Assembly: GCF_002407185.1 (NCBI RefSeq)
Contig: NZ_CP023563.1
Location: 744,001 to 808,000 of the forward strand
Length of the DNA: 64,000 nt
Reading direction: 5' to 3'
From: Brachybacterium vulturis
GTDB taxonomy: Bacteria > Actinomycetota > Actinomycetes > Actinomycetales > Dermabacteraceae
The translations under genes were made by a program, and so were the position numbers. Shown one piece after another: positions 17,750-26,700 of the stretch (position 1 is its first letter; every line of letters starts with the position of its first letter). Below the pieces are notes generated by a model that had not been told where the DNA came from, searched no databases, and was given only the letters and a program-made list of their open reading frames with translations.

Positions 17750-18949
17750 ATGAGCAACGGCGCCCGGAGCACAGACGCAGGACCCCACGAGAGCGACGCC
17801 CCACCCCCGGTCTGCGGGATCGTCCCCCCGCACCTGCTGCAGCAGATCGCCCGCGCCGGCGAGGATGGCCAGGCCACCGCCGCCGCACGGACCCTCGAGG
17901 CCGGACAGCGCGTCGCCGGGAACCGGGAGGTCCGGGCCGCGCGCACCCGCCGCCCCGGACACCCCGGGACGGGCACCGGGCTGATCCCGCCGCACCTGCA
18001 GCAGCGCCTCCAGGGAGTCCCGGCCGGGGACGGGACGGCCGCACCGTCCGCGAGCCCGGACTCCGCGCCCCGCCGCAGCGTCTTCGACGCGCAGCAGGGC
18101 ACGACCCTGCCCGGGGTGCTGGTGCGCGAGGAGGGGCAGGCCCCCGGCGGGGACGAGTCGGTGGACGAGGCCTACGACGGCCTCGGCGCCACCTGGGAGC
18201 TGTACCACCAGGCCTTCTCCCGCAACTCGCTCGACGACGAGGGCATGGCGCTGATCGCCACCGTGCACTACGGCCAGGACTTCCAGAACGCCTTCTGGGA
18301 CGGCGAGCAGATGATCTTCGGTGACGGCGACGGGGTGTACTTCCAGTCCTTCACCAACGCGGTGGACGTGATCGGGCACGAGCTCACCCACGGGGTCGTG
18401 CAGTTCACCGCCGGGCTGATCTACGTCGCCCAGCCCGGCGCGCTGCACGAGTCGATCGCGGACTGCTTCGGGGCGATGGTGAAGCAGCGGCTGCGGGGCC
18501 AGAGCGCGCAGGAGGCCGACTGGCTGATCGGTGAGGGTCTGTTCACCGATCGGGTCCAGGGTGTCGCGCTGCGCTCGATGAAGGCGCCGGGGACCGCCTA
18601 CGACGACCCGGTGCTGGGGAAGGATCCGCAGCCCGCCTCGATGGCGGATTACGCCGACCTCCCGCACGAGGCCGAGAACGACAACGGCGGCGTGCACATC
18701 AACTCCGGGATCCCCAACCGTGCGTTCTACCTGGCCGCGACCGGGATCGGCGGTGCGTCGTGGGAGGGCGCGGGCCCGCTCTGGTACGAGGCGCTGATCC
18801 GCCCCGGGCTGCCCAAGGACGCCGACTTCGCGACCTTCGCCGCAGCGACCCTCGAGGTCGCCGCTGTCCGTCACGGGGAGGGTTCGCCGCAGCACGCCGC
18901 CGTCGCGGACGCCTGGCGGAGCGTCGGCGTGCTCAGCGCGCGGAGCTGA
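17750..18949 (+). CDS. M4 family metalloprotease, protealysin-like (no signal peptide)
   Basis: 399 residues. Catalytic HELTHG (His210, Glu211, His214), third zinc ligand in LHESIADCF (Glu234) and proton-donor His316 in NGGVHINSG are intact. There is no signal peptide. The N-terminus has the short-propeptide signature of protealysins, CGIVPPHLLQQIA, and a second related copy follows at residues 77-88 (GLIPPHLQQRL), an unusual doubling. Members of this group are often cytoplasmic or exported by non-Sec routes and mature by autocleavage. A CATGCT hexamer lies six bases before the ATG, suggesting a leaderless transcript. It follows hutH by 58 bases, but functional linkage is not evident. Confidence 0.88.
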   Translation: MSNGARSTDAGPHESDAPPPVCGIVPPHLLQQIARAGEDGQATAAARTLEAGQRVAGNREVRAARTRRPGHPGTGTGLIPPHLQQRLQGVPAGDGTAAPSASPDSAPRRSVFDAQQGTTLPGVLVREEGQAPGGDESVDEAYDGLGATWELYHQAFSRNSLDDEGMALIATVHYGQDFQNAFWDGEQMIFGDGDGVYFQSFTNAVDVIGHELTHGVVQFTAGLIYVAQPGALHESIADCFGAMVKQRLRGQSAQEADWLIGEGLFTDRVQGVALRSMKAPGTAYDDPVLGKDPQPASMADYADLPHEAENDNGGVHINSGIPNRAFYLAATGIGGASWEGAGPLWYEALIRPGLPKDADFATFAAATLEVAAVRHGEGSPQHAAVADAWRSVGVLSARS

Positions 18950-19106
18950 GCGAGGTGAGCCGTTCCTGCCGGTGTCCCTGCTCGCTGTGACGGTGACCGC
19001 TCCCCAGGTTTCCGGGATCCTCGCCTAGTACTCTGACACCGGTCCGCACGAACCGGCCCGTCCCGGCAGCACGGGAAGATCGTCCACGCCACCCGAAGGA
19101 ACTCGC

Positions 19107-20126
19107 ATGGGTCAACTCAACCTGGGCTTCGAGATCGCGGCACTCGCCGTGCTCGTGGTCATCCTGCTCGTCGACCTCCTGTTGGTCCTGAAGCGGCCGC
19201 ACCTGCCGTCCCTGAAGGAGTGCGCACTGTGGATCGGGTTCTACGTGAGCCTGGCGATCGTGTTCGCGGTGGTGCTGTTCTTCGTGGGCGGTATCGCGCC
19301 GGCCTCCGAGTTCGTCACCGGCTGGCTGCTCGAGTACTCGCTGAGCATCGACAACCTCTTCGTCTTCATCGTGATCATGGGGAAGTTCGCGGTGCCGAAG
19401 AAGTACCAGCAGGAAGTGCTGATGGTGGGCATCATCATCGCGCTCATCGCCCGCGCGCTGTTCATCGTCGCGGGTGCCGCGCTGATCAACAACTTCGCCT
19501 GGATCTTCTACATCTTCGGGATCTTCCTGCTGTGGACCGCCTGGAAGCAGGCCGCCGAGGAGGAGGACGACGGCAGCGACTCCTTCATCATTCGGACCGT
19601 GCGGAAGTTCTTCCCCGTCTCCGAGAGCTATGACGGCAACAAGCTGCGCACCGTCGTGAACGGGAAGACCCTGTTCACCCCGATGCTGCTGGTGTTCATC
19701 ACCATCGGTCTGACCGACGTCATGTTCGCGCTGGACTCGATCCCGGCGATCTTCGCGGTCACCCGCAACCCCTTCCTGGTCTTCACCGCGAACCTGTTCG
19801 CCCTGATGGGTCTGCGCCAGCTGTACTTCCTGCTGGGCGGCCTGCTGGAGCGCCTGGCCTACCTGCACTACGGCATCGCCGCGATCCTCGGCTTCATCGG
19901 CATCAAGCTGATGATCCACGCGATCCACGAGTCCCCGCTCGAGTTCATCCCCGGCTTCTCGGTGCTGGAGAAGATCCCCGAGGTGCCGATCTGGCTGTCC
20001 CTGACCGTCATCGTGGTCTCGATGGGGGTCGCGGTCGTCGCCTCCCTGCTCTTCGCACCGAAGACCTCCGCGCCGGTCGAGGGCGGGACCGGCACCGACC
20101 CGGAGCACACCGACTCCGAGCACTGA
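19107..20126 (+). CDS. TerC family integral membrane protein
   Basis: 339 residues with about nine membrane segments. Conserved acidic membrane motifs: LEYSLSIDNLFVFIVIMGKF and FITIGLTDVMFALDSIPAIFA, both with the Asp-Asn/Asp-Ser signature of TerC. Relatives export manganese or load it onto secreted enzymes, or contribute to tellurite resistance. The upstream 157 bases hold a promoter-like TAGTACTCT at 19026-19034 and an untranslated leader of about 70 bases; I saw no clear yybP-ykoY (Mn) riboswitch fold in it. GAAGGA precedes the ATG. Confidence 0.92.
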   Translation: MGQLNLGFEIAALAVLVVILLVDLLLVLKRPHLPSLKECALWIGFYVSLAIVFAVVLFFVGGIAPASEFVTGWLLEYSLSIDNLFVFIVIMGKFAVPKKYQQEVLMVGIIIALIARALFIVAGAALINNFAWIFYIFGIFLLWTAWKQAAEEEDDGSDSFIIRTVRKFFPVSESYDGNKLRTVVNGKTLFTPMLLVFITIGLTDVMFALDSIPAIFAVTRNPFLVFTANLFALMGLRQLYFLLGGLLERLAYLHYGIAAILGFIGIKLMIHAIHESPLEFIPGFSVLEKIPEVPIWLSLTVIVVSMGVAVVASLLFAPKTSAPVEGGTGTDPEHTDSEH

Positions 20127-20244
20127 GCACCTCCGAGGCGAGCAGCCGGCGCCCGGACCCCGGCGACGGACGCCGCCGGTGCGCCGAACCCGCCCGCGGC
20201 GTACAGTCGTGAGCAGGGACCGGGCCGCCCGCGGCACCGGGAGG

Positions 20245-20454
20245 ATGCGACGCGAGGAGCCTGCGGTGGACCCGGAGATCGACCCGGACGAGGCCGCCGG
20301 CGAGGCGGTCTGCTGGATCGATCAGCTGTGCCCGGAGTGCGGCGCGATGCCGGAGGGCGCCGGGGCGCAGGACCCGAGCGTGCCGTGCTGGCGCTGCGGC
20401 ACCGTCCGCGCGCAGGCCGCCGGGGACGGCCCCGTCGGCTCCGGCGACGCCTGA
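20245..20454 (+). CDS. Small zinc-ribbon-like protein
   Basis: 69 residues if started at the ATG 20245 (GGGAGG upstream); an upstream ATG at 20179 would give 91 but with Arg-rich non-coding-like sequence. It has two CxxC pairs, LCPECGAMP and VPCWRCGTV, spaced 19 residues apart, consistent with one bound zinc. Function is unknown. It is convergent with the SDR gene. Confidence 0.55.
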   Translation: MRREEPAVDPEIDPDEAAGEAVCWIDQLCPECGAMPEGAGAQDPSVPCWRCGTVRAQAAGDGPVGSGDA

Positions 20455-20485
20455 GCCTCGGCCCCGACGCCTGAGCGGCGGGGCC

Positions 20486-21280
20486 TCAGCCCGCCGGGGT
20501 CGCGAAGCCGCCGTTGGACAGCAGCAGCTGCCCCCGGATCCAGGCACCCTGCGCGGAGAGCAGGAACCGCACCAGGTCCGCGACCGTGTCCGGGCCACCG
20601 AGCTCCCCACCCGGGGTCTGCGCCGCACAGGCCTGACGCACCTCGTCGTCCATCCAGCCGGTATCGATCGGGCCGGGATTGATCACGTTGGTGCGGATCC
20701 CGCGGTCGGCGAGCTCATGGGTGCCCGCCAGCACCAGGCGGTCCAGCGCTCCCTTGGTCGCGCCGTAGGGGAGATTGTGCGCAGTGTGGTCGCTGGTCAG
20801 CGCCAGCATCGCTCCACCCGGGGTGTCCGTGCCGGGCTCGACCTGCTCCGCGAAGGACTTCAGCAGCAGCCAGGTGGCCCGCACGTTGACCGCGTAATGG
20901 CGGTCGAAGCTCTCCACCGTGGTGTCCAGGATCGAGGAGTCCACCCCCTCGCAGTGGCAGGTCACGAGCGCCCCGAGCGGGCCCAGCGCCTCCCGGGCGG
21001 CCGTGACGAGGGCCGGCGGCACGGCGGGGTCCTCGAGGTCGCCGGGGAGCAGCTCCACCCGGCATCCGAGGGACCGCAGCTCCTCGGCGAGGAGCTCGAC
21101 GTCGGCCTCCTCGCCGAGCACGCGCCGGTCGTCGGGGGCGTGGAAGTTCAGGGCCAGATCGAAGCCGTCGGCGGCGAGGCCGCGCGCGATCGCCGCGCCG
21201 AGCCCGCGGCGACGGCCCACGCCGGTGAGCAGGGCGGTACGGGGCTGGGCGGCGTCGGTACGCGGTGCAGGGGAGCGCAT
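20486..21280 (-). CDS. Short-chain dehydrogenase/reductase (SDR) family oxidoreductase
   Basis: 264 residues. Rossmann cofactor motif TGVGRRRGLG near residues 20-29, Ser in ALTSDHT, and the catalytic YGATK (YxxxK). NPGPIDTGWM follows as in classical SDRs, and the C-terminus SNGGF is the usual end. The cofactor loop with two Arg after the first glycine suggests NADP(H). Substrate unknown. The ATG at 21280 is taken; an upstream in-frame start at 21316 gives 12 more residues. Confidence 0.85.
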   Translation of the reverse strand: MRSPAPRTDAAQPRTALLTGVGRRRGLGAAIARGLAADGFDLALNFHAPDDRRVLGEEADVELLAEELRSLGCRVELLPGDLEDPAVPPALVTAAREALGPLGALVTCHCEGVDSSILDTTVESFDRHYAVNVRATWLLLKSFAEQVEPGTDTPGGAMLALTSDHTAHNLPYGATKGALDRLVLAGTHELADRGIRTNVINPGPIDTGWMDDEVRQACAAQTPGGELGGPDTVADLVRFLLSAQGAWIRGQLLLSNGGFATPAG

Positions 21281-21356
21281 GGGGCCGACGGTAGGGTCCA
21301 GACCCCACCGGGGCAAGCCTTTTACGTGTCTCGCCGCTGGTCAGGAGTCTCGGGGG

Positions 21357-21935
21357 TCACGACTCGTCGGGCAGATCCCACACCACGTGCCCGTCCTCGC
21401 CCAGACGGGCGCCCTCGCTGGGCTCGTGCGGGCGCTGCTGTCCCGAGTGCATGAGGTCGAGGACCTCGACCCCGTGCTCGAGCAGCATCACGTCGGCGAT
21501 CAGTCGGCGATGGCAGCGCCACCACACGGCCTCCGAGCACATCACCGCGGTGCGGGCGTGCGAGACGTCGTCCCGCAGCGCGGAGATCCCGGCACGGAAC
21601 TGATCGCTGCGGGTCCAGCCGGCGTAGGCGCGGAACTGCGTCACCCGCCACCAGGTGTCGGGGGAGGCGGCGTCCTCGTCCTTGGTGAGTCGGCGCCGCC
21701 CGCCCAGCCGCTCGTCCCAGCGGTAGCCGATGCCGGCCCCGGTGCAGATCTCCTCGACCGCGCCGCGCGCCGCGGCATCGTTGGTGCGGGAGCCGGGGAA
21801 GCGGCGCACGTCCACCAGCTGCGTGATCCCGGCCCCGGTGAGGAGGTCGGCGAGCTGGTCCCGCTCCAGCCGGCCGTGGCCCACGGTGAGCAGGGCGCCG
21901 CCCCCGGCGGGCGGGGTCGCCTCGGCCGCGGTCAT
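21357..21935 (-). CDS. DUF488 family protein
   Basis: 192 residues. DUF488 features: LLTVGHGRLERDQLADLLTGAGI and VDVRRFPGSRTND at the N-terminus, then VMCSEAVWWRCHRRLIAD, the conserved Cys-Ser/Ala-Glu...CHR segment. The fold is thought to bind nucleic acid or a small ligand; the biochemical role is unknown. The start overlaps the stop of the zinc-ribbon gene by four bases, so they form an operon. Confidence 0.85.
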   Translation of the reverse strand: MTAAEATPPAGGGALLTVGHGRLERDQLADLLTGAGITQLVDVRRFPGSRTNDAAARGAVEEICTGAGIGYRWDERLGGRRRLTKDEDAASPDTWWRVTQFRAYAGWTRSDQFRAGISALRDDVSHARTAVMCSEAVWWRCHRRLIADVMLLEHGVEVLDLMHSGQQRPHEPSEGARLGEDGHVVWDLPDES

Positions 21936-22162
21936 GACGTGGAGGTGAACAGCTGCAGGGCCGTCGGTTCGAACAGCTCGAGCTTGCCGCACTTGGTGCA
22001 CGAGAGCACGGCGGCCTCCGGGCTGAACCCGTCCATGCCGAACAGGCTCGCGGTGCTGCTGCTCATCACGATGCGGCGGGTCCAGAACCATCCCTGGCCG
22101 CAGTGCGTGCAGGTCACGGTGCGCTCGCCCGCGACCGCCCAGACGGGCTCAGGCGTCGCCAT
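21932..22162 (-). CDS. Small protein with two CxxC pairs (zinc ribbon)
   Basis: 76 residues with VTCTHCGQGW and LSCTKCGKLE, 36 residues apart, suggesting one zinc site, and an aromatic FWTRR after the first pair. Its start lies 14 bases inside the end of the upstream fusion gene and its stop overlaps DUF488, so all three are probably co-translated. Function is unknown. Confidence 0.7.
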   Translation of the reverse strand: MATPEPVWAVAGERTVTCTHCGQGWFWTRRIVMSSSTASLFGMDGFSPEAAVLSCTKCGKLELFEPTALQLFTSTS

Positions 22163-23726
22163 CGTCGTCTCCTCCTGTCGTCGGTCGCACGCTGTCGAGG
22201 ACGTCCGCGCTGGGCCTCAGCTCCACCTGCGGGGAGAACAGGCTCATGGCGTGCAGGGCAGCGGTCCCGTTCTCCGGGCTCGAGGCCGCGCAGGCATCGG
22301 TGACCACGGTGACGTACGCTCCGGCGTCGGCCGCGGCGAGGACGGTGGTGAGCACGCAGCAGTCGGTCGAGACCCCTGCGATCAGCAGCTGCGGGGCCGG
22401 GCCGACGATCCCCTCGAGCTGCGGCCCCCATTTCCCGAACGTCGGCTCGTCCACGGTGGGGTGGGCGGTGAGCGCCGCGGCGCCGTCGACCAGCTGGTAG
22501 AGCGGCTCCGAGGCGGGGACGTCCGCGAAGGGCCAGGCCCGGAAGTACTCGCCCCAGGCGGTGCTGCGATCCGCCGTGGGCAGCCAGCGGCTGAGCAGGG
22601 TGCGCTCGGGTCCGACCCGAGCGGCGAACGCCTGGATCCGCGGCCAGCTCTGCTCCCAGAACGGCGAGGCCCAGTCCGAGCCGGGGGCGGCGAAGATCTG
22701 CTGCGGGTCGACGATCAGCAGCCAGGGCGCCCGGCGGGGGTCGGGCTCAGGGGACATGGGCGGGATCCTCTCCGGGCGGTGCTCGAGGTACGACGAGAAC
22801 GACGTGGAGCCAGGGTAGTCGGCCGGTCGCCGTGGCCGCAGGGCCCCGAGCACCGAGGGAGCCACTGCGAAGCCGGCTCCGGCCAGGCACAGCACCCCAC
22901 CGAGGGCCGCGAGCAGCGGGGGCACCTCACCCAGCAGCAGCCAGGCCATCACCACGGTGAGGGCGGGCACCAGGAGAGAGGAGGAGCTGAGCAGTCCGGC
23001 ACCGGTGTAGGTCAGGGCGTATCCCCACAGCAGGAACGCGACGGCGGTCGGGAACAGCCCGAGGTAGATGACGCCGAGGATCGCTCCGAGCGGAGCCGCT
23101 CCCATCTCAGCCAGGAGGGTCGGGGCGAAGGGCAGGCAGGCCAGGGCACCGGCCAGCACGCCGATCACCGTCAACGAGAGGGAGTCGACGTGGGCGAGCA
23201 GGAGCTTCTGCACGAGCACGCTGCCGGCGTAGAGCAGCGCCGCCACCAGCCCCAGCATGATGCCCACGCCCGAGAGACCCCCGGTGGACGCACCGACGGA
23301 GATCAGCACGATGCCGCTGAAGGCGACCAGCACCCCGGCCAGCAGCCGTACGGAGAGCCCCTCGCCGAGCAGCAGGCCCGACACGACCGCCACGATCAGC
23401 GGAGCCAGGTTCACCAGCATCGCCGCCGTGGCCGCATCGAGGAAGAGCTCGGCGGCGTTGAGCACCACGAGATAGGCCGCGAACCAGGCGATGCCCCAGC
23501 CGGCCACCGCTGCCCACAGCCGCAGGCTCCGGGGTGCCCGCACCCGGCCCAGGAGGAGCAGGGGCAGCAGCGCGATCGAGGCGGCGCTCACCCGTAGGAG
23601 CGTCATCGCCCCGGGGGAGAAGTCATGGCCTGCGACCCGGATGACCAGGAAGGACGAGGCCCACATCAGCATCACCCCGAGTGCTGCGAGCCAGGGCAGG
23701 GCGGGGTGGGGCGGTGAGGGGCGCAT
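22149..23726 (-). CDS. EamA/DMT transporter fused in frame to isochorismatase-like cysteine hydrolase
   Basis: 525 residues in one uninterrupted frame. Residues 1-295 are a ten-segment EamA (DMT) transporter with the internal duplication, ending about RPRRPADYPG. After a linker of about 25 residues (SYLEHRPERIPP), residues 324-525 are an isochorismatase-like hydrolase with the catalytic Asp in LLIVDPQQIF, Lys in FGKWGPQ and nucleophile Cys in STDCCVLTT. An internal ATG at 22757, with GGAGAGGA eight bases upstream, could also yield the hydrolase alone. No stop separates the parts, so read-through product is expected. Start 23726 is favoured over 23783 because CATGCT lies six bases before it. 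Either a true fusion or two genes joined by loss of a stop. Confidence 0.75.
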   Translation of the reverse strand: MRPSPPHPALPWLAALGVMLMWASSFLVIRVAGHDFSPGAMTLLRVSAASIALLPLLLLGRVRAPRSLRLWAAVAGWGIAWFAAYLVVLNAAELFLDAATAAMLVNLAPLIVAVVSGLLLGEGLSVRLLAGVLVAFSGIVLISVGASTGGLSGVGIMLGLVAALLYAGSVLVQKLLLAHVDSLSLTVIGVLAGALACLPFAPTLLAEMGAAPLGAILGVIYLGLFPTAVAFLLWGYALTYTGAGLLSSSSLLVPALTVVMAWLLLGEVPPLLAALGGVLCLAGAGFAVAPSVLGALRPRRPADYPGSTSFSSYLEHRPERIPPMSPEPDPRRAPWLLIVDPQQIFAAPGSDWASPFWEQSWPRIQAFAARVGPERTLLSRWLPTADRSTAWGEYFRAWPFADVPASEPLYQLVDGAAALTAHPTVDEPTFGKWGPQLEGIVGPAPQLLIAGVSTDCCVLTTVLAAADAGAYVTVVTDACAASSPENGTAALHAMSLFSPQVELRPSADVLDSVRPTTGGDDDGDA

Positions 23727-23820
23727 GAGGACAGCATGGGCCCTGCGGGCCGGGTGCGGCGTGTCGTGCGCACTCATGGCCACCCGCCCCTGCTGCCCGC
23801 AGGTCGATGCTCGGTGGCTC

Positions 23821-23860
23821 AGTCCCGTCCGAGGATCCTCAGCCCCGTCCGAGGATCCTC
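23821..23860. repeat. 20-base tandem duplication at the 3' end of the NCS1 permease gene
   Basis: Two adjacent copies of a 20-base unit differing at one base (AGTCCCGTCC or AGCCCCGTCC, then GAGGATCCTC). The unit contains the perfect palindrome GAGGATCCTC. The second copy touches the permease stop codon (23859-23861), so the duplication lies just downstream of the gene. Confidence 0.8.
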
Positions 23861-25367
23861 AGCGCTGCTCCTGCGCCCGGATCTTCCCGCGCCGGGCGAA
23901 CCAGGTCACGACGAAGCCGAGCACCAGCGCCAGCAGCACTCCGATGTTGGAGTACGCCCAGTTCCCGTCCCAGTAGGACCCGGCCGGATCGTCCACGAAG
24001 GTGCCCAGGCCCAGCGGCTGGAGCAGGTAGCCCTGCCAGTTGTTCCAGGGAGCGGCCTCGGTGAAGGAGTTGACCACCAGGCCCCAGCCCAGCACCGAGG
24101 CGACCGCCATGGTGAGGATCGAGGTCCAGTCGAAGGCCCCGTAGCGGCCGGCAGGATCGAACAGCGCCTGGTCGTCGTAGTCCGCACGGCGGGTGAGGAT
24201 GTCGGCGATGAGGATCCCGGCCCAGGCCGCGATCGGCACGCCGAGGGTGATCAGGAAGCTCTGGAACGGGCCGATGAAGCTGGTCGCGAAGAACGCCACC
24301 CAGATGGTGCCGGCGGTGAGGATGAGCCCGTCGACCGCGGCGGCCGCCGGGCGCGGGATGCGGATCCCGAGGCTGATCAGAGTGAGTCCGGAGGAGTAGA
24401 TGCCCAGCACTGCGCCGGAGACCAGGGTCAGCACCGCCACGATCCAGAACGGGATCAGCGCCCACAGCGGCAGGATCGTCACCAGGGCGCCGATCGGATC
24501 GTTCTCGATGGCGCCGGCCAGGCCCTCGTCGGAGCCCGCCAGCAGCAGGCCGAAGATCACCAGCACCACCGGGGCGGCGGCCCCGCCCACGGTGTTCCAC
24601 AGCACGATCGATCCGTCGGAGGCCGTGCGCTTCTGGTACCGCGACCAGTCCGCCGCGATGTTGATCCAGCCCAGCCCGAAGCCGGTCATCACCATCACCA
24701 GCGCACCGATCATCGCCTGGGGGGAGCCGTGCGGCATCGAGGCCACCGCGGCCCAGTCGATGTGGGGGATCGTGAGGATCATGAACAGGATCGTCATCGC
24801 ACCGGTCGCCCAGGTGAGGATCGACTGGAGCTTCATGATGGTGTGATAGCCGAGCACGCTCGCGCCGACGATCAGCGCCGCGATGACGACCGTGGCGATC
24901 ACGGTCACCGCCTGGCCCGAGGCGAGCCCCAGCACGTCGAAGACGGTCGCGGTGGCGAGCACCGCGGAGATCGCCAGCGACGTCTCCCAGCCGATCGAGG
25001 TCAGCCAGGAGACGATCCCGGGCACCTTCTGGCCGTGCACGCCGAAGGCCGCGCGGGAGAGCACCATGGTGGGGGCGCTGCCGCGCTTGCCCGCGATGGC
25101 GACCAGTCCGCACAGCAGGAAGCTGATGATGATGCCGATGACCGCCACCACCGTCGCCTGCAGGAAGCTGATGCCGAAGCCCAGCAGGTACGAGCCGTAG
25201 CTCATCCCGAACACGGAGACGTTCGCGGCGAACCAGGGCCAGACCAGGTCCCGGGGCTTCGCGGTCCTCTCGGTCTCGGCGATGATCTCGATGCCGGTGG
25301 TCTCGATGACGCCGGCGCCGCCGACGGGGGCGGCGGGCGCGGAGGCGGGGCGGTCAGGGGATGTCAT
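23859..25367 (-). CDS. NCS1-family nucleobase/cytosine-purine permease
   Basis: 502 residues with about 12 membrane segments. NCS1 landmarks: WPWFAANVSVFGMSYGSY near residue 45, MVLSRAAFGVHG, GFGLGWINIAADWSRYQKR and the conserved SFIGPFQSFLITLGVPIAAWAGILIADI. It imports cytosine, purines, hydantoins or related bases with Na+ or H+. The ATG at 25367 has CCGGAG upstream. A catabolic partner is not adjacent, though the fused cysteine hydrolase downstream belongs to a superfamily that includes nicotinamidases. Confidence 0.88.
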   Translation of the reverse strand: MTSPDRPASAPAAPVGGAGVIETTGIEIIAETERTAKPRDLVWPWFAANVSVFGMSYGSYLLGFGISFLQATVVAVIGIIISFLLCGLVAIAGKRGSAPTMVLSRAAFGVHGQKVPGIVSWLTSIGWETSLAISAVLATATVFDVLGLASGQAVTVIATVVIAALIVGASVLGYHTIMKLQSILTWATGAMTILFMILTIPHIDWAAVASMPHGSPQAMIGALVMVMTGFGLGWINIAADWSRYQKRTASDGSIVLWNTVGGAAAPVVLVIFGLLLAGSDEGLAGAIENDPIGALVTILPLWALIPFWIVAVLTLVSGAVLGIYSSGLTLISLGIRIPRPAAAAVDGLILTAGTIWVAFFATSFIGPFQSFLITLGVPIAAWAGILIADILTRRADYDDQALFDPAGRYGAFDWTSILTMAVASVLGWGLVVNSFTEAAPWNNWQGYLLQPLGLGTFVDDPAGSYWDGNWAYSNIGVLLALVLGFVVTWFARRGKIRAQEQR

Positions 25368-25528
25368 GTCGACTCCGGGGGAGGTGGGCCGGTGGACGCT
25401 GGCCGACGGCGGGGCAGGGACGCTCGTCAGTCTCCCACGGGTGTGAGCCGATCCGGGGGTGACCGGCCGGGCCGGCGCCCATACCCTGGACCGGTGCGTC
25501 CCCCGGCGCACGTCCCGGAAGGAGTCCC

Positions 25529-26620
25529 GTGCCCGCAGCACCCGCCCGGATCCGGACGTCGGCGAAGCGCCTGTTCAGCCTCGGCCCGCGCCGCGTGGAC
25601 CACATCCCGGCCCTCCGCATCGCCCTGGGCCTGGCGATCCCGCTGTCCCTGCTGCTGGTGACGGGGCACGTCCAGTGGGCGATGTTCGTCGGCTTCGGGG
25701 CCTTCACCGGGATCTACTCGCGGTACGAGCCGACGCGGATGCGCTTCCGGCGCCAGGTGATCGCCGGGGCGCTGCTCACCGTGTGCGTGACCCTCGGCGC
25801 GACCCTCGCGCAGCTCGGGGAGTCGATGAGCGACCTCGCGGAGTCCTGGACCGTCCTCATGGCAGGGTCGATCGTGGCGGGGCTGGTCGCCGCGGTGGTG
25901 CTGCGGCTCGGCCTGAAGCCGGGCGGGGCGATCTTCCCGCTGTTCGCGGTCGCCGCCGTCGCCTCCGCCCCGCCGGCCGCACCGATCTGGGCCGCCTTCC
26001 TCATCGCCGGGGCCTGCGCGTCCCTGTGCGTGGTGCTGGGACTGCTCGGCCACTGGGCGGGGGAGCGGCACCCCGGCGCGGGGGTGCGCACCGCGACGGA
26101 GACCTGGTCGCGGGCGCAGCTGGGGGCGGAGTTCGGCCGTTTCGCGGTCGCCTCCGCGATCGCCGGGGCGCTCGGTCTCGCCTCCGGGCTGCCGTTCCCG
26201 TACTGGGCGCAGATCGCGGCGATCGCGCCGCTGTCGGCTCCGGGCCGCACCCTGCAGGTCGAACGCGGGCTGCACCGCATCGTCGGCACCGCGCTCGGCA
26301 TCGTCACCACCGCCTTCCTGCTGTCCTTCCCCGTCCAGCCGTGGCAGCTGGTGGTGTGGGTGGTGGTCATGCAGTTCCTCGCCGAGATGTACGCGATGCG
26401 CAACTACTCCTTCGCGCTGCTGTTCATCACGCCGCTGGCCCTGCTGATGGTCCAGCTCGCCCATCCGCAGCCGATCGGCGCGCTGCTCGAGGCCCGGGTG
26501 CTGGAGACCGCCATCGGGGCAGTGGTGGGCATCGCGGTGGTGACCGCCGCGGCCCTCCGGGACCGGCGGGCGGCGCTGGGGTCCCGTGCCGACGCCCCGG
26601 TGAGGGCCGACGGCGGGTGA
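25529..26620 (+). CDS. FUSC family membrane protein
   Basis: 363 residues beginning at GTG with a strong GGAAGGAG five bases upstream. Two blocks of hydrophobic segments each repeat the pattern seen in FUSC proteins: PALRIALGLAIPLSLLL with VGFGAFTGIYSR, and SAIAGALGLASGLPFPYWAQ with RTLQVERGLHRIVGTALGI. The duplicated G-x-R/ERxxxRxxGT feature is typical. Related proteins (YccS, AaeB) are linked to efflux of aromatic acids. Convergent with the next gene, with a hairpin between. Confidence 0.82.
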   Translation: MPAAPARIRTSAKRLFSLGPRRVDHIPALRIALGLAIPLSLLLVTGHVQWAMFVGFGAFTGIYSRYEPTRMRFRRQVIAGALLTVCVTLGATLAQLGESMSDLAESWTVLMAGSIVAGLVAAVVLRLGLKPGGAIFPLFAVAAVASAPPAAPIWAAFLIAGACASLCVVLGLLGHWAGERHPGAGVRTATETWSRAQLGAEFGRFAVASAIAGALGLASGLPFPYWAQIAAIAPLSAPGRTLQVERGLHRIVGTALGIVTTAFLLSFPVQPWQLVVWVVVMQFLAEMYAMRNYSFALLFITPLALLMVQLAHPQPIGALLEARVLETAIGAVVGIAVVTAAALRDRRAALGSRADAPVRADGG

Positions 26621-26650
26621 GCGAGGCGCGCCTCGTGCGAGCGGTGCTCC

Positions 26651-26673
26651 CGCCCGGGGCTCTTCTCCGGGCG
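26651..26673. terminator. Hairpin between convergent genes
   Basis: CGCCCGG, nine-base loop, CCGGGCG, between the FUSC and 287-residue protein stops. There is no T-tract. Possible bidirectional terminator. Confidence 0.45.
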
Positions 26674-26700
26674 CCTCCCCGCGCGCTGCCGCGCGGTCCC

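Noticed and set aside
18950..19106. A yybP-ykoY manganese riboswitch before terC.
   Set aside because: The leader is only about 70 bases after the best promoter and no matching helices or conserved loops could be traced by eye.
20008..20628. A 206-codon minus-strand frame covering the small zinc-ribbon gene.
   Set aside because: Arg/Ser-rich, overlaps terC and the SDR gene, no motif; the CxxC-bearing frame on the plus strand is more convincing.
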